A DNA stretch of 64,000 bases from Moritella sp. 24 (lineage in GTDB: Bacteria > Pseudomonadota > Gammaproteobacteria > Enterobacterales > Moritellaceae), in contig NZ_CP056123.1 in NCBI RefSeq assembly GCF_018219155.1, positions 2,737,505 through 2,801,504 on the forward strand, in the 5' to 3' direction. A program made the position numbers and the translations under genes. Under the pieces are notes generated by a model. It ran no database searches, was not told the origin of the DNA, and saw nothing but the letters and a program-made list of their open reading frames with translations. Shown here piece after piece: positions 63,914 to 64,000 of this stretch (positions are counted from its first letter, which is position 1; each line of letters begins with the position of its first letter).

Positions 63914-64000
63914 GCTAAAACGGTTGTAGTGCAGGCAATTAATCTTCACCACATCTTCCATATAATAACTTACTGTTTATACCAGAATGACGATTAACGA

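Overview
The window is chromosomal DNA of a low-GC marine gammaproteobacterium. The run gyrA, ubiG, nrdA, nrdB, yfaE is a known gammaproteobacterial gene order. Together with the integron, the glucosylglycerate genes and the outer-membrane proteins it suggests a Moritella- or Shewanella-like organism. The genus is inferred, not shown. I see no tRNA, rRNA, IS element, prophage or CRISPR array.

Layout. 0-2.8 kb: the end of an ABC/cyclic-nucleotide-binding protein, a broken GFA-family gene and an M50 membrane protease. 2.9-11.35 kb: a sedentary integron cassette array. About a dozen small genes, all on the minus strand, are separated by attC sites. Beyond the array, at 11.63 kb and in the orientation an integrase gene should have, lies what looks like the first 17 codons of a deleted intI, running into the gyrA terminator. 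11.7-20 kb: housekeeping genes (gyrA, ubiG, a 22-copy heptamer repeat, nrdAB-yfaE with NrdR and DnaA boxes upstream). 20.2 kb: an orphan MNIO (DUF692) gene.

21.1-33.4 kb: a minus-strand gene set that I do not recognise as any described system. In transcription order it encodes a GNAT-like protein, a GH3-type acyl-adenylate/amide synthetase, a second GNAT protein, a fusion of a condensation-type acyltransferase domain to an RND periplasmic adaptor, the RND pump, a free-standing condensation-type acyltransferase and a secreted lipase. The simplest reading is a small acylated or amidated metabolite that is made in the cytoplasm and exported by its own pump. This is the strongest candidate for an undescribed system.

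33.9-41 kb: an antibiotic-biosynthesis-monooxygenase gene with an in-frame amber codon, two small zinc/DUF proteins, a TauE-type exporter, and a block of four outer-membrane proteins (three paralogues and one BamA/Omp85-like barrel), two of them with TTG starts. 41-47.3 kb: trhO, then a glucosylglycerate module: a glycerate kinase/phosphatase fusion, GpgS, and a GH13 phosphorylase. 48-51.5 kb: a glycerophosphodiesterase with an MFS carrier, a MAPEG protein and grcA. 51.6-57.9 kb: an aa3-type cytochrome oxidase operon with a diheme subunit II, two different subunits III, subunit IV and SCO. 58 kb: a BaeR-like response-regulator remnant whose DNA-binding helix carries a 12-bp repeat expansion. 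58.5-64 kb: a diheme peroxidase lipoprotein, a crotonase, a LysR regulator, a ChrR-type cupin and a flavin amine oxidase.

A recurring theme is short tandem repeats: 7-bp and 11-bp units between genes, and 12-bp units inside reading frames.
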